From Phymorhynchus buccinoides (Eukaryota > Mollusca > Gastropoda > Neogastropoda > Raphitomidae), in contig CM065698.1 in assembly GCA_017654935.2 (NCBI GenBank), positions 42,105,151 to 42,169,150 on the forward strand: a stretch of 64,000 nucleotides of DNA, written 5' to 3'. Positions 29,787 through 41,823 of the stretch are shown here, in pieces (within the stretch, counting starts at the first letter, position 1; every line of letters starts with the position of its first letter). Below the pieces are notes generated by a model, which saw nothing but the letters and a program-made list of their open reading frames with translations, did no database searches and was not told the origin of the DNA. A program made the position numbers and the translations under genes.

Positions 29787-31473
29787 CTGCAGAAAATATG
29801 GGTGAAAGTAGTTCAGGCATGCTCCTGAAATCAGGATTGAGAAAGGCTGGTAGAAAGTAATCTTCAGGATTGGCCAACTTGTCACCCGGAACCACAGTCA
29901 TATAAAATCAAACATTTCTGCCAACATGGATGGCAGATTAAAGCAAGGGATGATAACTATGCAATTCTAACACTATACCCACCCAACGTGTATACACAGA
30001 CACACACACATTGGAAGCGATTGTAATACATAATGGCCAACATTTTAATTTCGATCAATATGCCTACATATATTTACGATACAAAGAATGAAGATCCTGA
30101 CATTATCTGCCAATTGTGCATAACTAATTATTAGGCTATGCGCAAGCAAAGACAAGACAGGATGTGCAACAGATGAATCAAAACTCAAAGCCAATCCTTT
30201 CTTTCCTAGACTCTCACACCTCCTATGCTTTGCCTTCCTTTCCACTTCTTCATCCCAATTTCTTAGTTCCCTACACTAACCACCCTTGCTCCCCTCTCTA
30301 CCACACAGTTCATGGGGTTAAGTTCACACATAACCTACCTTGTTCAGCATCTGCTCCACCTCATCCAGCCTGGCCTGCATCTGCTGCAGCTTCAGGTCCT
30401 GGATGTCGTCCATGTTGGCCAGTTCGCTCAGGCGCACGTGGTTCAGGGCTCCCAGCACGTTCTGCCAGGCACGAGACAGACAGAAACTGTCAAGTTTAGC
30501 GTTATGAGGGCCGATGCTTTTACAACTATCCTTATAATTTACAAAACTTTGGGACTTTCCTGGTATTGCAGTACCTCCAGGATTGCCCCACCATCTTTAT
30601 ATCTACAAATGCCCCACATGTGCCTGTTTCAGGACGGAGGACATTAATCAGACTCTTCTTCTTCGTTATGAGGGAATAGGAACCGCTTCACATTATCCAG
30701 CCTTTTAGTTGAAAGAAAATGCAGTTGTGAACTTCTTTCAATTACTTGTGGCCGTGTGCCGGCTTCACTATCAGCAAGCATTGGCTGTATTCCCACAATT
30801 GCCTGAGTGAGATGGAAGTAAATGGCGCAGTCGCCAATTCCTTCGGACCGTTTGGAAGAGTTTCATACAACCAAAATGTGCATTTGTGATGTCTACTCTC
30901 TCTGTCAACAGAAAGGAAAAATAGGGAAAGGTCAGAACCACTTTCATCCAACTGGATCGAACAGTCTGAGACGGCTTTAATGGATCACATTCCTGAATAT
31001 CTATCGTGTTAATATATTAACGTCTTTTTACATTACACTTCTCGAACAGGCGTCGTTTCAGTGCGCGAACGGTTGATATCTATAATTTGCATAAGGCCAT
31101 TTTTTGAGAAAAAAACACCCTTGCTATCATCTCACGAACAATCTTGGCATCTCTGTTGTTAAACACTTAATGCATAACCTTTAGACAAGTCAAAATAAAC
31201 AAAACTCCTGTTAATGTTTTTCTTGCGCAAATGCACTTAGTAAATCAGTCACCTCATCGGTGATGTCTTGGAAGCGCTGTGTTCCAAGAGTTCCGGCGGC
31301 TTTCTTAAAAATGCTGAGGACGATGTCCAGTTCCTCCTTCTTCAGTGCTTTCCATTCCTCCGTGTCTGCAGCCGCCTTTATTTCTCGCTGCACTCGCCGC
31401 TGAAAGGTGGCTGTTAGATCCATGTTTTCCAGAAGTCTGCAATCAAAATAGTATCAACTACAGCAGCAGCAGC

Positions 31474-31508
<35 letters not shown>

Positions 31509-31541
31509 GTACTGTTGCTGCAGCTGCTGCTGCTAGGCACA

Positions 31542-31636
<95 letters not shown>

Positions 31637-31707
31637 TACTTCTAGGCCTACAACGAAGATGATGATGATGAAGACTACTACTACTACTGCTGCTGCTGCT
31701 ACTGCTG

Positions 31708-31774
<67 letters not shown>

Positions 31775-31785
31775 AACAACAATAA

Positions 31786-31844
<59 letters not shown>

Positions 31845-34599
31845 TTACTACCACTGCTGCTGCTACTATTATGAACCTACTGTAATGTAAGGGACATAAC
31901 CGCTGTTACCTTTATGCGTTATGCACTACTGCAGTTGTGTCTCTTTGATTATGATGTTGGTCATCTCAGACATGCGCACTAATAAATGATCATCCTGTCG
32001 AACATCTTGTCTGCTTAGCAGTAGTGCTAGAATGAATCTATCTGGCAAACACCACTCGACACCCCTGACACAACATGGTGTCAGAAGTAAAACCAAGAAT
32101 AATTCTGCAACTGACAAAGTACAAAAAAGACCATGTCTAAGCCACCTGAGCGTTTTCAGTGCCGCCAGCCAAACTCGTGGGGAAACTGGAAGCAAAGATG
32201 GGAACGATTTTGAGTCGCCGCCAAACTCGATCGAGAAACTCAAAAGTATCAGGTGAGTGCTCTCATCTACACAATGGGACCAGAATCTGAGACTATTTTC
32301 ACCAGGTTTCAGTATGGGGAAAATGAAACAAATGAGAATTACAATGTCGTGTTGAGAAAATTCAACGAGTATTTTGTGCCTAAAGAAAATGTAACACATG
32401 AAAGGGCCCTGTTCCATCAACGTCGTCAGCAGGACGGGGAAAGTGTAGAGGATTATGTCAGAAAATGGTATGAACTTGCTAAACATTGTGCTTTTGCAGA
32501 CAAGGATGATACTATTCGGGATAGGTTAGTCCTAGGTGCACAAGACAGAGAGTTGTCAGAAAAACTGCAATTTGAAGAGGGACTGACGTTAGTCCAAGCA
32601 GTAGCCAAAGCTAGACAGTAGGAGAGTGTGAAACACCAACTAGAAGAGCAAAGAGGTGCCGCAAGTCATAGTGTTGATGCAACCTACAAGAAAACTTTCA
32701 AGAGAACTCAGACTCAGAACAAAGTCAAGTGTGGAAAGTGTGGGAGTCAACATGAGGTAGGCAAGTGCCCAGCAAAGGGGAAGAAATGACAAAAGTGTGG
32801 CAAGCTGTCCCATTTTGCGAAAGTCTGTAGAACAGAGAAAAAGACTGTGAAGGATGTTCGTCAAGTAGAGACTGCTAATGAAGTAACATACCTTGTTGGT
32901 GCTGTTCAGTCTGCAACTAGTGAAAGTGCGACGGGTGTTTGGCGAGTAGAACTTGAGGTAGTAGGAACTCCGGTCACCTTCAAAATCGACACGGGGGCAG
33001 ACGTCAATGTTTTCAGCAAAGCAACGTGGCAGTCACTAGGAAGGCCTATGTTCTCAAAGTGCGACAATGTTACTCTAATGAGCCCAGGAGGGAAAAGGCA
33101 ACAGCTCGGGTGCTTCCAGGCTACAGTTAAGGCTCACTCGACGACTGTCTACGTTGTTGATCATATTTCAGAGAACCTTTTGAGTAGGGACACTTCATCT
33201 TTTCTGAACTTGATCCAGAGAGTTGTGACTGAAGTCTCTTTCAACAAGCTGAAATGCAAGTCTGTCAAAATCAAACTGAAAGAAGGTGCTCAACACTACA
33301 GTGTAGGAACAGCGAGGCGTGTGCCTATTCCCCTGCACGAAAAGGTCAAGGTGGAGCTGCAATCCATGAAAGAAAACGGGATCATCGAAGAAATAACAGA
33401 GCCAACAGACTGGTGTAGTCCTATAGTACCTGTTGTGAAGCCAAATGGAAACGTCAGAATCTGCGTTGATCTAAAGAAGCTCAATAAGTCAGTGCAGCGA
33501 GAACGGTACATCATCCCCACTGTAGAGGAGATAGTGCACAAACTCAAAGGTTCCCGAGTTTTCACGAAGCTGGATGCCAAATCAGGCTTTGGGCAGATTC
33601 CGCTTCATCAAGAGTCTGCGAAACTTACGACATTTATCACACCTTTCGGTCGGTTCTTCATGAAGAGATTGCCATTTGGGATTTCAAGCGTGCCTGAGAT
33701 TTTTCAGCAGATAATGACTGAAACTCTAGAAGGCATTGATGGCGTCATTTGTTATTTTAACGAAACCCTCCTCCATTCCAAAACCATGGAAGAGCATGAA
33801 AAACTCTTGAAAACAGTGAAAGAACGGCTAGAATGTGCAGGACTGAAGCTGAATGAAGAAAAGTGTGAGTACAAGAAGAAAGAAATTACCTTTCTTGGAC
33901 ACATCATCAGCGCTGAAGGGGTCAGGCCAGATCCATCCAAGATAGAAGCGATCAGAAAGCTGGGAGAACCGTCAAACGTGGAGGAGCTCAGGAACTTCCT
34001 AGGGATGGTGAACTTTCTGGGTCGCCACGTTTGTCATCTTGCGACTGCTCAAGCCATATTGAATGACGTATTAAGAAAAGAAGTTGCCTGGACTTGGGAC
34101 TGTGATCAGAAAGCAGCGTTTGAAAAAGTGAAAGAAATGCTCAGCACTGCACCAACGCTAGCCTACTATGATCTGGCAAAATCAACAACCATGTCAGCCA
34201 ACGCCAGCAGCTATGGCTTAGGCTGCGTTTTGCTCCAGACACACGATGAGGGTCTTCACCCAGTAGCTTTCGCCTCCCGGACATTGAAGAAAGCTGAAGA
34301 GAAGCACGCACAGATTGAGAAAGAAGTTCTGCACTTAATGGGGTGGGGTGGGGGGGGGGGGGGGTAATGTAAGGGACATAACCGCTGTTACCTTTATGCA
34401 GTATGCACTACTGCAGTTGTCTCTCTTTGATTATGATGTTGGTGTACGTCATTTCAGACATGCGCACTAATAAATGATCACCCTGTCGAACGGACAGCCT
34501 CACCATCTCGTCTGCTTAGCAGTAGTGCTAGAATGAATGAGTCTGGCAAACACCACTCGACACCCTTGACACAACACCTACAAAGCTTAATATTACTTT

Positions 34600-34632
<33 letters not shown>

Positions 34633-34656
34633 AATGACGATGATGAAAACTACTAG

Positions 34657-34695
<39 letters not shown>

Positions 34696-37689
34696 AACTA
34701 CTACTATTACTACTACAACGAAGATGAGGATGATGAAGACTACTACTACTACTACTACTACTACTACAACGAAGATGACGATGATGAAGACTACTACTAC
34801 TACTACTACTACTACAACGAAGATGACAATGATGAAGACTACTACTACTACTACTACTACTACTACAACGAAGATGCCGATAATGAAGACTACTACTACT
34901 TGTGACAAGGTGGCACGCGCACACCCCACTTTCTTAATCTACATCCCCCCCCCCTTCTTTCTTTATTCAGGGCCGCCACTTTAATTGCAATTTGGAGACA
35001 TCAAACAGTTCACCGATTATAGGCGCTATCTCTTTGAAGCCCGGTTACCTCCCTTGTCTTCTAGCTTGTGACACCCACAATCGGCATCTCTTTCATCCAC
35101 GTATTTCCCTTCCGATCACGCGCTCTTGACACACCGCGTCAGGCAGGATAGGAATTTTAGGCATGTGATGATGATGTAATAATATGCGCATGACTGTTGT
35201 CTCCTGACTTGTCGACGGCTAGTAACCCAATCATAGGCCCTCGGGTGTTTAAAATTAAAGGGAGATTTGAATAGTGGGAGGAAAGTAGAAAGCCGCCTAA
35301 AACATTCTCTAGCTCACAAGACTTCCTAAACCTGGCTGAAACAACATTGCAGAATCAACATTTCTCCCAGCCAGTCATATTAGCCCCACTCGTGAGTATT
35401 ATAGAACGTGGCAGGGGTGTAAAATAAGTGATTGAAATTTGTTTGTGTTTGATTCTATTTTTGATCTAGATGCTATGTTCCATGATGAATAAGGAGTAGA
35501 TATGTTATTGTAAAGAATTGGGAAACATGCTGTTCTAATTATGTGCACTTATTATTTGTGTGTGTGTTTTTGACTTTAACTCTTTTGGTACAAGAACCGG
35601 ATTCCAGTCCTACTAACACCTTTGTATATTTTTAGTAGGGGATCCCTGAGTTGCAACCTTGCAACTTGTGATAACATTCCTTTCCAAGTGTTGGACTGAG
35701 AGTGATGTTTGCTGACTTGTGTTACTGAATCATAATAGTTGATTCCAGTACACATGTCATGTGTTATTTCAGTTTGGTAACTGAAATTCAGGTTATGTGT
35801 TATTAGTGCTATTGCACAAGGGCAGCCTTCTAGCCGGTTGGGAACCACTAATTCCCTGCCGGCTGAAGCCCCTTGTCTCTAAGCCATAGAGATCTACACC
35901 CGCCTTCTGATGTGCCATCCTGCGACGCCGCAACCGGAACGACTGGGAGCTACTCTACACTAGAGCAAGCCTAGTCAACCCAGCACTCGCCGATCCCTAC
36001 GGAGGAACTTCAACACAGCTAAGTCCCTAAGACAGTGCAAAGAACAATAACTGGAAACCAGGACACCTAAGAATATTAGTGACCCTTCCGGCTTGGGGCC
36101 TAACCTTCTAGAAAGACAAAAGTCTTGTAAATCCTTTCGGATTTCATTGTTTTTCATTCATATTTTGTTTTGGCACCATTGAGCTGCTTTATTCTTATTG
36201 CTGCATAATCTTATGCAGATTTTGTGAGTAAATAAAATACAAGTGTCAAATAATTCTGAACCCTTTGGTCAGACTGATGAGAGTGGAAGCTTTGTAATTT
36301 TCATGTAAAAACCTACTTCTCTCTGTCTGCCATTTAGAGCAAACTACCACTTGTATTTCATTCAATCATATGAGCCAGAACCCGGGCACAAAATATAAAT
36401 TTATTAGATGAGAAGGGGCCGGGAGACTTAGCCTTTTAACCCATTCCCTCGTCACATCTAATTCTACTACTACTGCTGCTGCTGCTGCTACTACTATTAC
36501 TACTACTACTACAACAACAACTACTACTACTACCACTACTACTGTTACCGCTGCTGCAGCTGTTGCAATAACCGTAACATGTATAATCAGCTGGCCCTCC
36601 TGAAGTACACATACACAAACAACCTTTTTTTTTTTTTAAAGTTTGTTATTAGGTTCTCCTGAAATTGTTTTCAGGTTTACGAAAGGCAAATAAGCTTCTC
36701 CTGCGTATCAAGAGTCAAGGACCCTTTCTAAAGAAGTGCTGCTGAGCCATTGCATTGCGTCAAGTATATTTTTTTTTTAAAGGCCTAATAAAATTAGAAA
36801 CTTTGTTTAACAGCCTGTCGACTGAAGAAAACATCTTCAAATGATTTGGCTGAGGCATCTTTGTGTTATGCGCTTGAAGAAACGTTCCTTATGTGGAGGA
36901 GTATAATTTCATTAGGATGCCCTATGAAGACTTATTTATTTGTTTTTATCCGGCAAAAACAACTATAAACCACTGATGTTGTGTGTCTCTCCATCAAGGT
37001 TGCGTACATGTTATACTGCACGTAGTCAGTTAATCATAGATCTGATATTTTGTTAGCGTGCAGAATCTGTATCTGTTCTTTTGTTAGTGAACAAATTCTG
37101 TATCTGTTCTATTGTTTGTGTACAGATTCTGCATATGTTCTTTTGTTAGTGTACAGATTCTGTATCTGTTCTTTTGTTAGTGAACAGATTCTGTATCTGT
37201 TCTTTTGTTAGTGTACAGAATCATGTATCTGTTCTTTTGTTAGTGAACAGATTCTGTATCTGTTCTTTTGTTAGTGTACAGATTCTGTATCTGTTCTTTT
37301 GTTAGTGTACAGATTCTGTATCTGTTCTTTTGTTAGTGTACAGATTCTGTATCTGTTCTTTTGTTAGTGTACAGATTCTGTATCTGTTCTTTTGTTAGTG
37401 TACATTTCTGTATCTGTTCTTTTGTTAGTGTACATATTCTATGTTCTTTTGTTAGTATACAGATTCTGTATCTGTTCTATTGTCAGTGTACATATTCTGT
37501 ATTTCTTTTCCTAGTGTACAAAATAATTTTTGATTGTCATTTTATAAAATTCCAAGAAGTTTCTTACCGCTTCTGCTCAGTGTACATTTCCGGAACGAGA
37601 GCGATGACGTCACTGGCTGCATAATTTATCATTTCCTGCGTCAGGGGTCGCTTTGCCCAGTACTCCCCTTCAGTCCTGTTCATTTTGGC
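29351..37689 (-). CDS. EXD1-like 3'-5' exonuclease, copy C (exons 3-6 visible)
   Basis: Minus-strand exons: E3 37568-37689, E4 31253-31436, E5 30339-30461, E6 29351-29786. All frames are open and phases fit the other copies. E3 keeps Y-A-A-S-D of motif III. E5 has 41 codons against 45 in copy B, with the length changes all in whole codons, as expected under coding constraint. The roughly 6 kb E3-E4 intron holds two LTR-type insertions. E1 and E2 were not found: beyond the 69-bp array lies a 4.2 kb insertion and a gap. So C is either a fragment or has its 5' exons in unsequenced DNA. The domain downstream of the exonuclease (E4-E6, about 250 residues) is not one I recognise. Confidence 0.6.
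31450..31875. repeat. CTA/CAA trinucleotide array (copy C, left part)
   Basis: CAA then CTA triplets interrupted by an AACGAAGATGATGATGATGA word, matching the inverse of 24600-24860. It is broken by the LTR element and resumes at 34590. Confidence 0.92.
31881..34576 (+). mobile_element. Steamer/Mag-like Ty3/gypsy retrotransposon with internal deletion
   Basis: Two LTRs, 31881-32075 and about 34363-34576, start TGTAATGTAAGGGACATAAC and end GACACAACA. The 5-bp target duplication CCTAC is intact at 31876-31880 and 34577-34581. The primer binding site TGGTGTCAGAAGT at 32076-32088 fits the 3' end of tRNA-Leu. A G-run joins straight to the 3' LTR. Only gag, protease, RT and the start of RNase H remain; integrase is absent, so about 2 kb has been lost. 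The LTRs differ by two indels of about 20 bp in total, so the copy is old. It sits in intron 3 of copy C. Confidence 0.92.
32133..34367 (+). pseudogene. Broken Gag-Pol frame of the Steamer-like element
   Basis: Gag and Pol share one reading frame from the ATG at 32133, as in Steamer-type elements. It is interrupted by three in-frame stops (32211, 32619, 32787), the last inside the second zinc knuckle. The first knuckle, C-x2-C-x3-H-x4-C, is intact. Protease has D-T-G-A-D. The RT domain is recognisable throughout, but the catalytic pair at 33759-33764 reads N-E instead of D-D. The first RNase H aspartate is also changed to Asn (S-A-N-A-S). The frame ends in a run of glycines from the G-tract at 34341-34364. 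The product cannot be functional. Coding potential for integrase is missing. Confidence 0.9.
34590..34900. repeat. CTA trinucleotide array (copy C, middle part)
   Basis: CTA triplets with five ACGAAGATGACGATGATGAA-type interruptions, giving a higher-order repeat of about 60-65 bp. Confidence 0.92.
34901..36456. mobile_element. Possible solo LTR, about 1.55 kb
   Basis: This unique block splits the CTA array. It begins TGTGACAAGG and ends CCTCGTCACA, an imperfect short inverted terminus in TG...CA form as in LTRs. It has no coding frame and contains an AATAAA at 36232-36237. A target duplication is hard to see because the flanks are CTA repeats. The array resumes at about 36460. It could instead be another type of non-coding insertion. 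Confidence 0.4.
36460..37059. other. End of CTA array and intron 3 flank, copy C
   Basis: CTA/CAA triplets at 36460-36560, then sequence matching 580-930 of copy A, with an extra 15-20 bp near 36870 and 36790. The GGAC-repeat element seen in A and B is absent here. Confidence 0.6.
37060..37530. repeat. 31-bp minisatellite, copy C (intron 3)
   Basis: About fifteen units, some with GTGAACAG in place of GTGTACAG. Confidence 0.9.
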
Positions 37690-37914
37690 CTGCAAAACCC
37701 CAACACACAATGAGTTCACCTTTGAGTTAGTGCCTCCTTCGAATAAATTTTGCTTTGTATTTGTCTGTCTCTCTACGAACACGACTACTTATAATCTAAC
37801 GAAGGGCACACACACAACACCCAAAAAGGACAGAAAAAAAAAAAGAAAAAAAAAAAAACCTTGTGTATAGAGTGACCTTAGAAACTTTATATAAAAAAAA
37901 GAGAAGAAAAATAA

Positions 37915-39120
37915 GTAGGCTACGTCCTGCTCCTTCTGCTATGGAGAGCTTGGCTAAAACCTTGTGTATAACGAGTGACCTTACCAGGGTAGGCTACATC
38001 CTGTTCCTTCTGCTATGGAGAGCTTGACTAAAACCTTGTGTATAACGAGTGACCTTACCAGGCTACATCCTGCTCCTTCTGCTATGGAGAGCTTGGCTAA
38101 AACCTTGTGTATAACGAGTGGCCTTACCAGGCTACATCCTGCTCCTTCTGCTATGGAGAGCTTGGCTAAAACCTTGTGTATAACGAGTGGCCTTACCAGG
38201 GTACATCCTGCTCCTTCTGCTATGGAGAGCTTGGCTAAAACCTTGTGTATAACGAGTGACCTTACCAGGGTACATCCTGCTCCTTCTGCTATGGAGAGCT
38301 TGGCTAAAACCTTGTGTATAACGAGTGGCCTTACCAGGCTACATCCTGCTCCTTCTGCTATGGAGAGCTTGGCTAAAACCTTGTGTATAACGAGTGGCCT
38401 TACCAGGCTACATCCTGCTCCTTCTGCTATGGAGAGCTTGGCTAAAACCTTGTGTATAACGAGTGGCCTTACCAGGCTACATCCTGCTCCTTCTGCTATG
38501 GAGAGCTTGGCTAAAACCTTGTGTATAACGAGTGGCCTTACCAGGGTACATCCTGCTCCTTCTGCTATGGAGAGCTTGGCTAAAACCTTGTGTATAACGA
38601 GTGGCCTTACCAGGATACATCCTGCTCCTTCTGCTATGGAGAGCTTGGCTAAAACCTTGTGTATAAGGAGTGGCCTTACCAGGGTACATCCTGCTCCTTC
38701 TGCTATGGAGAGCTTGGCTAAAACCTTGTGTATAACGAGTGGCCTTACCAGGGTACATCCTGCTCCTTCTGCTATGGAGAGCTTGGCTAAAACCTTGTGT
38801 ATAACGAGTGGCCTTACCAGGGTACATCCTGCTCCTTCTGCTATGGAGAGCTTGGCTAAAACCTTGTGTATAACGAGTGGCCTTACCAGGGTACATCCTG
38901 CTCCTTCTGCTATGGAGAGCTTGGCTAAAACCTTGTGTATAACGAGTGGCCTTACCAGGCTACATCCTTCTCCTTCTGCTATGGAGAGCTTAGCTAAAAC
39001 CTTGTGTATAACGAGTGGCCTTACCAGGGTACATCCAGCTCCTTCTGCTATGGAGAGCTTGGCTAAAACCTTGTGTATAACGAGTGGCCTTACCAGGCTA
39101 CATCCTGCTCCTTCTGCTAT
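37915..39120. repeat. 69-bp minisatellite, copy C (intron 2)
   Basis: About seventeen highly regular units. Because 69 bp is 23 codons, the plus strand is open for 375 codons (38015-39142) and the minus strand for long frames as well. It ends abruptly at CTTCTGCTAT|TAGTGG, where the 4.2 kb block begins. Confidence 0.93.
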
Positions 39121-39159
39121 TAGTGGAAGAGATAAAGGCTGAATTGTGCATTTTCAAGC

Positions 39160-39647
39160 AACAAGCATGAAATTTGGTATGATGGTATCTTATGGTGTGT
39201 TTATCAATTCCTGACGTAGGGACATTTGAAATTTAGCCTTTAACCCTTTCAGTACCAAGTGTATTTTTTGGGTGGACCAAAAAAAAAAAATTCTAGTGGT
39301 ATGCATTTTCATAAAACAAGCATGAACTTTGGCATGATAGGTTCTTATTGCGCGCGCGCGTGTGTATGTGTGTGTGTGTGTGCGTGCGTGTGCATGCGTG
39401 TGCGTGCGTGCGTGTGTGTGCGTGTGTGCTTGCGCGCGTACGTGTGTGTGTGTGTGGACCCGTTTGTGTGTTATGCGAAGATGCATGTTTTTATGTCTAT
39501 GAATATGTCACAGCGTGAGGGTGAGGGTGGGTATGCGAGCGCATCTGAGTATGTTTGATATGTCTGTAATTTTGTATGTGGGGCGATTCTTAGTTTGTGT
39601 AAAGCGCCATGAGTAGCACACCTAGAATGCGCGCTATATAAATATTC

Positions 39648-39689
<42 letters not shown>

Positions 39690-40920
39690 GCATGTTTATT
39701 GATTTCTGACGGAGGGAAATTTTCAATTCAGCCTTTAACCCTTTCAGTGCCAAGGACCTTTTTATCGCGGGCAGTTATAATTAAAAATAATTCTAGTGTT
39801 GGGTCTTTTCATGTAATAAGCATGCAATTTGGCACGATAGTTTCTTATGGTGTGTTTATCAATTTCTGATGTAGGGACATTTGCAATTCAGGCTTTAACC
39901 CCTTCAGTGCCAAGCGCATTTTAATCGCAAACAGTTATTTGATTAAAAAATATTATAGTGTTGGGCATTTTCATGTAACAAGCATAACATTTGGCATGGT
40001 GGTTTCTTACGGTGCGTTTATTCATTTCTGACAGAGGGATACCTTCAATTCAGCCTTTAACCCTTTCGATGCCAAATGCATTTTTATAGCAGAATTTTAA
40101 TTCCACAACAAATTCTAGTATTGAGCATTTTCATATAACGAGCATGAAATTTGCCATGATCATTTCTTATGATGTCTTTGCTAAATTCTGACGTAGGGAC
40201 ATTTGAAAGTCAGCCTTTAACCCTTTCAATGCCAAGAACATTTTATTGCAAATAGTAATATGTAAATAAACTTCTAGTGGTATGCATTTTCAAGAAACAA
40301 GCATGGAATTTGGCATGACATTTTCTTATGGTGTGCTTAACAATTTCTGATGTAGGGACATTTTCAATTCAGCCTTTAACCCCTTCAGTACCAAGGGCAT
40401 TTTGATCGAGGACAGTTATAATTAAATAAAAAATCTAGTGTTGGGTATTTTTATACAATAAGTATGAAATTTGGCATGATAATTTCTTATGGTGTGTTTA
40501 TCAATTTGTGATGCAGGGACAATTAATATTGCAATTCAACCTTTAACCCCTTCAGTGCCAATGGCATATTGATCGTGAAGAGTTATTTTATTAAAAAAAT
40601 GTAGAGTTGGGTATTTTCATGTAACAACCATTACATTTAACATGGTGGTTTCTTATGGTGTGTTTATCCATTTCTGATATAGAGATATGTTCAATTCAAC
40701 ATTTAACCCCTTCGGTGCCAAAGGCATTTTGATTACGGAACTTTTAATTCAACAAGAAAATCTAGTGTTGCGGATTTTCATAATTATAACAAGCATGACA
40801 ATTGGCATGATAGTTTCTTATGGTGTTTTTGTCGATTTAGGATGTAGGAACATTTTTAATTCAGCATTTAATCCCTTCAGTGCCAGAAGCATTTAGATCA
40901 CATAGTTACATAATTAAACA
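39160..40920. repeat. Diverged tandem repeat of about 160 bp
   Basis: About nine or ten units, each with CATGAAATTTGGCATGATAG-like, TTTCTTATGGTGTGTTTATC and TTTAACCCCTTCAGTGCCAA landmarks, spaced about 157-165 bp. Units differ greatly, so the array is old. One unit is split at about 39345-39690 by a CA/CG tract and a short element ending GCGCTATATAAATATTC and (ATT)n. Confidence 0.85.
39345..39690 (+). mobile_element. SINE- or LINE-tail-like insertion inside the 160-bp array
   Basis: Starts with a CG/TG tract and ends GTAAAGCGCCATGAGTAGCA ... GCGCTATATAAATATTC and (ATT)n, the same style of tail as the LINE fragments at 13998 and 49470. No coding part is visible. Confidence 0.45.
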
Positions 40921-41452
40921 AAACATATGGCAAGGGACCAATGACTGAATGAGGTAAACTAAGCATAACCGTTTCGAAAGGTAAGTGAAAAAAGCTAAAA
41001 ACTGTTGAAAGTGACTGATGTAATTATAATTCACTGTCAGTCTGCACAATAAAGCCATAATGAAAACATTTATCTGCCCAAAATGACTTATTTCCCTCTT
41101 TAACCCCTCTACAGTTAGATATATAATGGATGATTGCTTTTTATTGATTACTGGTTAAGACAATGCCTGGCAACAATTTGTTATACACCAAACCTTTCAA
41201 GTCACTGACACTCCATCAGCAAGCAAATCCATTTAATAATATTAATTTCCTCCGGCTGCTCTCGTGGCGGGGTAATCAAAAACGGTCTCACACATAATGT
41301 TCTCATCCCTTGCTGGTGAATTTGTACCGTGGTGTTCAAGGGCTTCAGCTGTTGGGATGATCCCTGGAGTCTTTAAGTCAGGGTAAAACAACAACAATAA
41401 TATTAGTGCGAGTCACAAAAAAGAGGGGAGGGGGATTGGTCATTAACGCACA

Positions 41453-41456
<4 letters not shown>
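40921..41456. other. Non-coding stretch, nothing recognised
   Basis: Ordinary AT-rich sequence without long open frames, following the last 160-bp unit. Confidence 0.5.
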
Positions 41457-41488
<32 letters not shown>

Positions 41489-41535
41489 TCTCTCTCTCCC
41501 TATCTCTCTCTCTCCCTATCTCTCTCTCACTCTCA

Positions 41536-41616
<81 letters not shown>

Positions 41617-41823
41617 GACACATACACACAGAGACTCACACACAGACATACACATAGATATACACAGACACACACACCCACACACACAAGAGACACACAA
41701 CACACACACACACACATATATATACACCTCCCCCCTCCCACACACACACACACACAGACTGTGATACACAAACACAAGCGCGCACACACACAACACACAC
41801 ATACGAGTGCGCACACACACATG
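41457..41823. repeat. CT and CA microsatellites
   Basis: CT runs at about 41457-41607, then an imperfect CA tract up to the TIR element. Open frames here are artefacts. Confidence 0.9.

Noticed and set aside
29526..29828. Plus-strand 100-codon open frame
   Set aside because: It is the complement of exon 6 of copy C, whose splice borders and phase support the minus strand.
38015..39142. 375-codon open frame of a 23-residue repeat as a protein gene
   Set aside because: It coincides exactly with the 69-bp minisatellite, has equivalents on the opposite strand, lies antisense in an intron in all copies and has no start context or domain. It is kept only as a finding.
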